Origin: Bacteroidales bacterium
Lineage (GTDB): Bacteria; Bacteroidota; Bacteroidia; Bacteroidales; VadinHA17
Assembly (NCBI GenBank): GCA_030692905.1
Contig: JAUYBT010000108.1
Span: 1 to 7,693, forward strand
Direction: 5' to 3'
Length of the DNA: 7,693 nt
The first letter of the stretch is position 1. Each line of letters opens with the position of its first letter. The notes beneath the pieces were generated by a model. The model searched no databases. It was not told the origin of the DNA and saw nothing but the letters and a program-made list of their open reading frames with translations. The position numbers and the translations under genes were made by a program. Shown here one piece after another: positions 5,838 to 7,693 of this stretch.

Positions 5838-6887
5838 TTAATTAGCAGGGATAAAGAGTTTTATGGTGTAAATGCCATCTTCACGGGTTGTTTTAAGGGA
5901 ACCCTTGTTTCCGTAGGATAATTCAAGCCTCCTGGTTACATTCAGAAGTCCGGTTCCTGTTCCTTTTTCTGAAGTTTGCCCCGGTTCATAATTATTGCTG
6001 ATGGTTAATTCCATGTATCCATTTACAATTTTTGCGCAGGTAAATATTCTGACACTCTCTGTACTTTCATAAACGCCATGCTTCACGGCATTTTCGTAAA
6101 GTGGCTGCAGGAGCATTACAGGTATTTTAATGTCAAGGCAATCGTTTTCAATATTCTCTTCAGTAGTAAGTTTATCTCCGAACCGGACTTTTTCTATATC
6201 AAGATATAGCCGGAGGTTTTCAAGTTCACTTTGCAGAGAAACCGGCTGTTCGTCTTTTCTTGAAAGGGCATACCTCATAAATTCCGACAGCTTTACAACC
6301 ATAATCCTGGCTTTTTCAGGATCAGTTATTGTGAGGGAACTAATGGAATTAAGACTGTTAAAGAGAAAATGCGGATTAATTTGTGACCGCAGCATTTTAA
6401 GTTCTGTCTCTTTTACAAGGCTCTCAAGCCGTGCTTCTTTAGCATTCTTTTCCGACAGATTGGAAAGGCTTATAAAAAGATAGTATGACAGGATTATGAT
6501 TCCGTAAATAAAAACTCCGGTACCTATTCTGTAAGGGAATGTGGCATCCCAGTATGCCTGGTAATTATTTTGTTCAGGTAGTACCAAAAGCACAACAAAT
6601 TTCGTAATCACAACCCACAAACCGATTGAGATGACTCCGCTAACAACAAGATTTGAAATCAGTGTTGTTGGCCGCATCTCACCAGTATTGAAGAAACTGA
6701 AGGGATACCACAATGAAAAGGCGATACCGGAATAGATCAACAAAGAGATTAAGCTATCGATCAGACTTAAATTAATAAAACTCCCGTAAGCAAAATAAAA
6801 AAGCAGAGACTGGCCCATCGCAAGGAAGAGCCAGACCAGCCACCAGACTATCAGCCGTACTCTGTTTTGAAGCACAGGATGTTTCAC
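5838..6887 (-). CDS. LytS-type sensor histidine kinase (His_kinase / HATPase)
   Basis: This is a 349-residue inner-membrane histidine kinase, the partner of the LytTR regulator. Four membrane helices are likely at about residues 11-32, 40-60, 76-102 and 121-142, with no sizeable extracytoplasmic sensor domain. A short coiled linker (about 145-165) leads to the phospho-acceptor block LRSQINPHFLFNSLN with His173. The ATPase domain shows the N-box QPLYENAVKHG (261-271, Asn266) and the G-box GTGTGLLNV (309-317). Start choice: GTG at 6885-6887 is the only reasonable start after the upstream gene's stop, and it lacks a Shine-Dalgarno site. The gap to the upstream LiaF-like gene is 12 bases and both genes share one reading frame (see findings). 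Without a recognisable ligand domain the kinase probably senses membrane state or is controlled by the LiaF-like protein; that is inference. Confidence 0.93.
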   Translation of the reverse strand: MKHPVLQNRVRLIVWWLVWLFLAMGQSLLFYFAYGSFINLSLIDSLISLLIYSGIAFSLWYPFSFFNTGEMRPTTLISNLVVSGVISIGLWVVITKFVVLLVLPEQNNYQAYWDATFPYRIGTGVFIYGIIILSYYLFISLSNLSEKNAKEARLESLVKETELKMLRSQINPHFLFNSLNSISSLTITDPEKARIMVVKLSEFMRYALSRKDEQPVSLQSELENLRLYLDIEKVRFGDKLTTEENIENDCLDIKIPVMLLQPLYENAVKHGVYESTESVRIFTCAKIVNGYMELTISNNYEPGQTSEKGTGTGLLNVTRRLELSYGNKGSLKTTREDGIYTIKLFIPAN

Positions 6888-6899
6888 GCAAGAGCCGTA

Positions 6900-7649
6900 T
6901 TAATAACTTTTAACTTCTCCACCTCCGAAAACAACTGCCCCTTTAATCACCAGCTGCCTGGAAGTATCAATTGTTCTTCCCGGGATCAATTTACGGGAGT
7001 CACCAAAGCCTCCCAGAACGGGAACAACCTCAATTTTTACGTTCCAGTCATCGGGGACAATTATTGTGGTGCCCCCGAACACGCAAGCGAGTTCAAGTTC
7101 AGATACTCCGGGTGCAAGTTTTGCCTTTGTAAGGTCAATTTCGCTTCCGCCGAATACTGCGGTAACTTTTCCGCCTCTGAAATTATCTGACACAATCTGA
7201 CGTTCTCCGCCACTGAATACATGAACATAGTCAATATAATCATCCCCTGACTGAGGAGTTGTTGAAACGGAATTCCATCCTTTTCGTTTCGAAAATATGA
7301 ATACTATCCCGATTATTATGAAGATGGAAGGCCAGAACATATTCACATCAAATGTCTCCCTGAAAATATGAGGGATAAGAAAAAATGCTCCAACAGCCAT
7401 TACTATAATGCCCGAGGTTTTTCCACCTGATGAACCGATGGTTATTACCAGCCCAATTGTTACAAGCAGCATCGGCCAACTGAAAATAACATGATCAATA
7501 AAATCGGGGAAGAAACCTGTGTTCCTCATTACAAGGAATAGCCCAACCAGGACAAGGATCACTCCGATAATTGCACGATTATTCTGATGATAATGATGTT
7601 CGCGCCTGTACGGGCGGTTCTCATCTCTGTAGTTTTCATTTGTTTCCAT
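6900..7649 (-). CDS. Four-helix membrane protein with LiaF-like C-terminal domain (DUF5668 + LiaF-type)
   Basis: This is a 249-residue membrane protein. A charged, His/Asn/Arg-rich cytoplasmic N-terminus (residues 1-25) precedes four helices at about 26-42, 56-73, 79-95 and 104-120. They form two similar helix pairs (GVILVLVGLFLVMRNTGFFP...WPMLL and GIIVMAVGAFFLIPHIF...WPSIF), as in the LiaI/DUF5668 type. The C-terminal half (about 140-249) is a beta-rich domain with repeated [VL]F/LGG turns: VFSGGER, VFGGSEIDL, VFGGTTIIVP, VLGGFGDSR and VFGGGEV. In Firmicutes, LiaF restrains the LiaS kinase until cell-envelope damage occurs. The position directly ahead of a kinase and regulator suggests a similar role here, but this is inference. 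It is probably the first gene of the operon; upstream is AT-rich with no clear promoter within the 44 visible bases and no Shine-Dalgarno site. Confidence 0.85.
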   Translation of the reverse strand: METNENYRDENRPYRREHHYHQNNRAIIGVILVLVGLFLVMRNTGFFPDFIDHVIFSWPMLLVTIGLVITIGSSGGKTSGIIVMAVGAFFLIPHIFRETFDVNMFWPSIFIIIGIVFIFSKRKGWNSVSTTPQSGDDYIDYVHVFSGGERQIVSDNFRGGKVTAVFGGSEIDLTKAKLAPGVSELELACVFGGTTIIVPDDWNVKIEVVPVLGGFGDSRKLIPGRTIDTSRQLVIKGAVVFGGGEVKSY

Positions 7650-7693
7650 AATTGTAAATTTATTTGTTTCTGAATTAATTACTTTAGTTTTTT

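Noticed and set aside
6867..7190. Plus-strand 107-residue open frame opposite the LiaF-like gene
   Set aside because: It is antisense to the conserved FGG domain and lacks any family feature or start signals.
7655..7662. TAAATTTA as a -7 box for the LiaF-like operon
   Set aside because: It is a plain AT-rich palindrome that misses the final G of TAnnTTTG, and the upstream region is cut by the window edge.

Overview
The window looks like chromosomal DNA from a member of the Bacteroidetes (Bacteroidota). The evidence is a set of TAnnTTTG-type promoter boxes, mostly A-rich gene starts without Shine-Dalgarno sequences, a LytS/LytTR two-component pair of the kind common in that phylum, a YugP-type zinc peptidase, and an outer-membrane barrel with a short 'ALSQ' signal-peptide end. 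The species cannot be told from the sequence. No phage, transposase, CRISPR array, rRNA or tRNA was found. Gene density is high, with no gene-free stretch longer than about 160 bases.

Left block (1-2983, + strand). Three tightly spaced genes form an operon that begins before the window. They are a LolE/MacB-type ABC permease (5' end cut by the window edge), its LolD-type ATPase, and an outer-membrane beta-barrel protein with a GRQxxxWG motif like the DUF1302 porin-like family. Together they suggest a machine moving a lipidic or lipoprotein substrate across or out of the inner membrane, with an outer-membrane partner. The substrate is unknown.

Middle block (2992-5074). A membrane methyltransferase of the isoprenylcysteine/phospholipid methyltransferase type has its own likely promoter. 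It converges on a zinc metallopeptidase gene (YugP family, - strand), and the two are separated by paired C/G-rich palindromes. The peptidase gene diverges from yidD, a small membrane-insertion factor; both putative promoters lie in the 160-base gap. A two-part hairpin then separates yidD from the next block.

Right block (5083-7649, - strand). Transcription runs right to left through a four-helix membrane protein with a LiaF-like C-terminal domain, a LytS-type histidine kinase and a LytTR response regulator. The genes are spaced 12 and 2 bases apart. This reads as an envelope-stress sensing operon in which the LiaF-like protein probably modulates the kinase.

Envelope biology is the common theme. 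No clearly undescribed system is visible. The points most worth checking are an apparent helical insertion in the permease, the palindromic repeats at 3762-3876, the possibly leaderless yidD, and the in-frame, single-stop junction between the LiaF-like and kinase genes.
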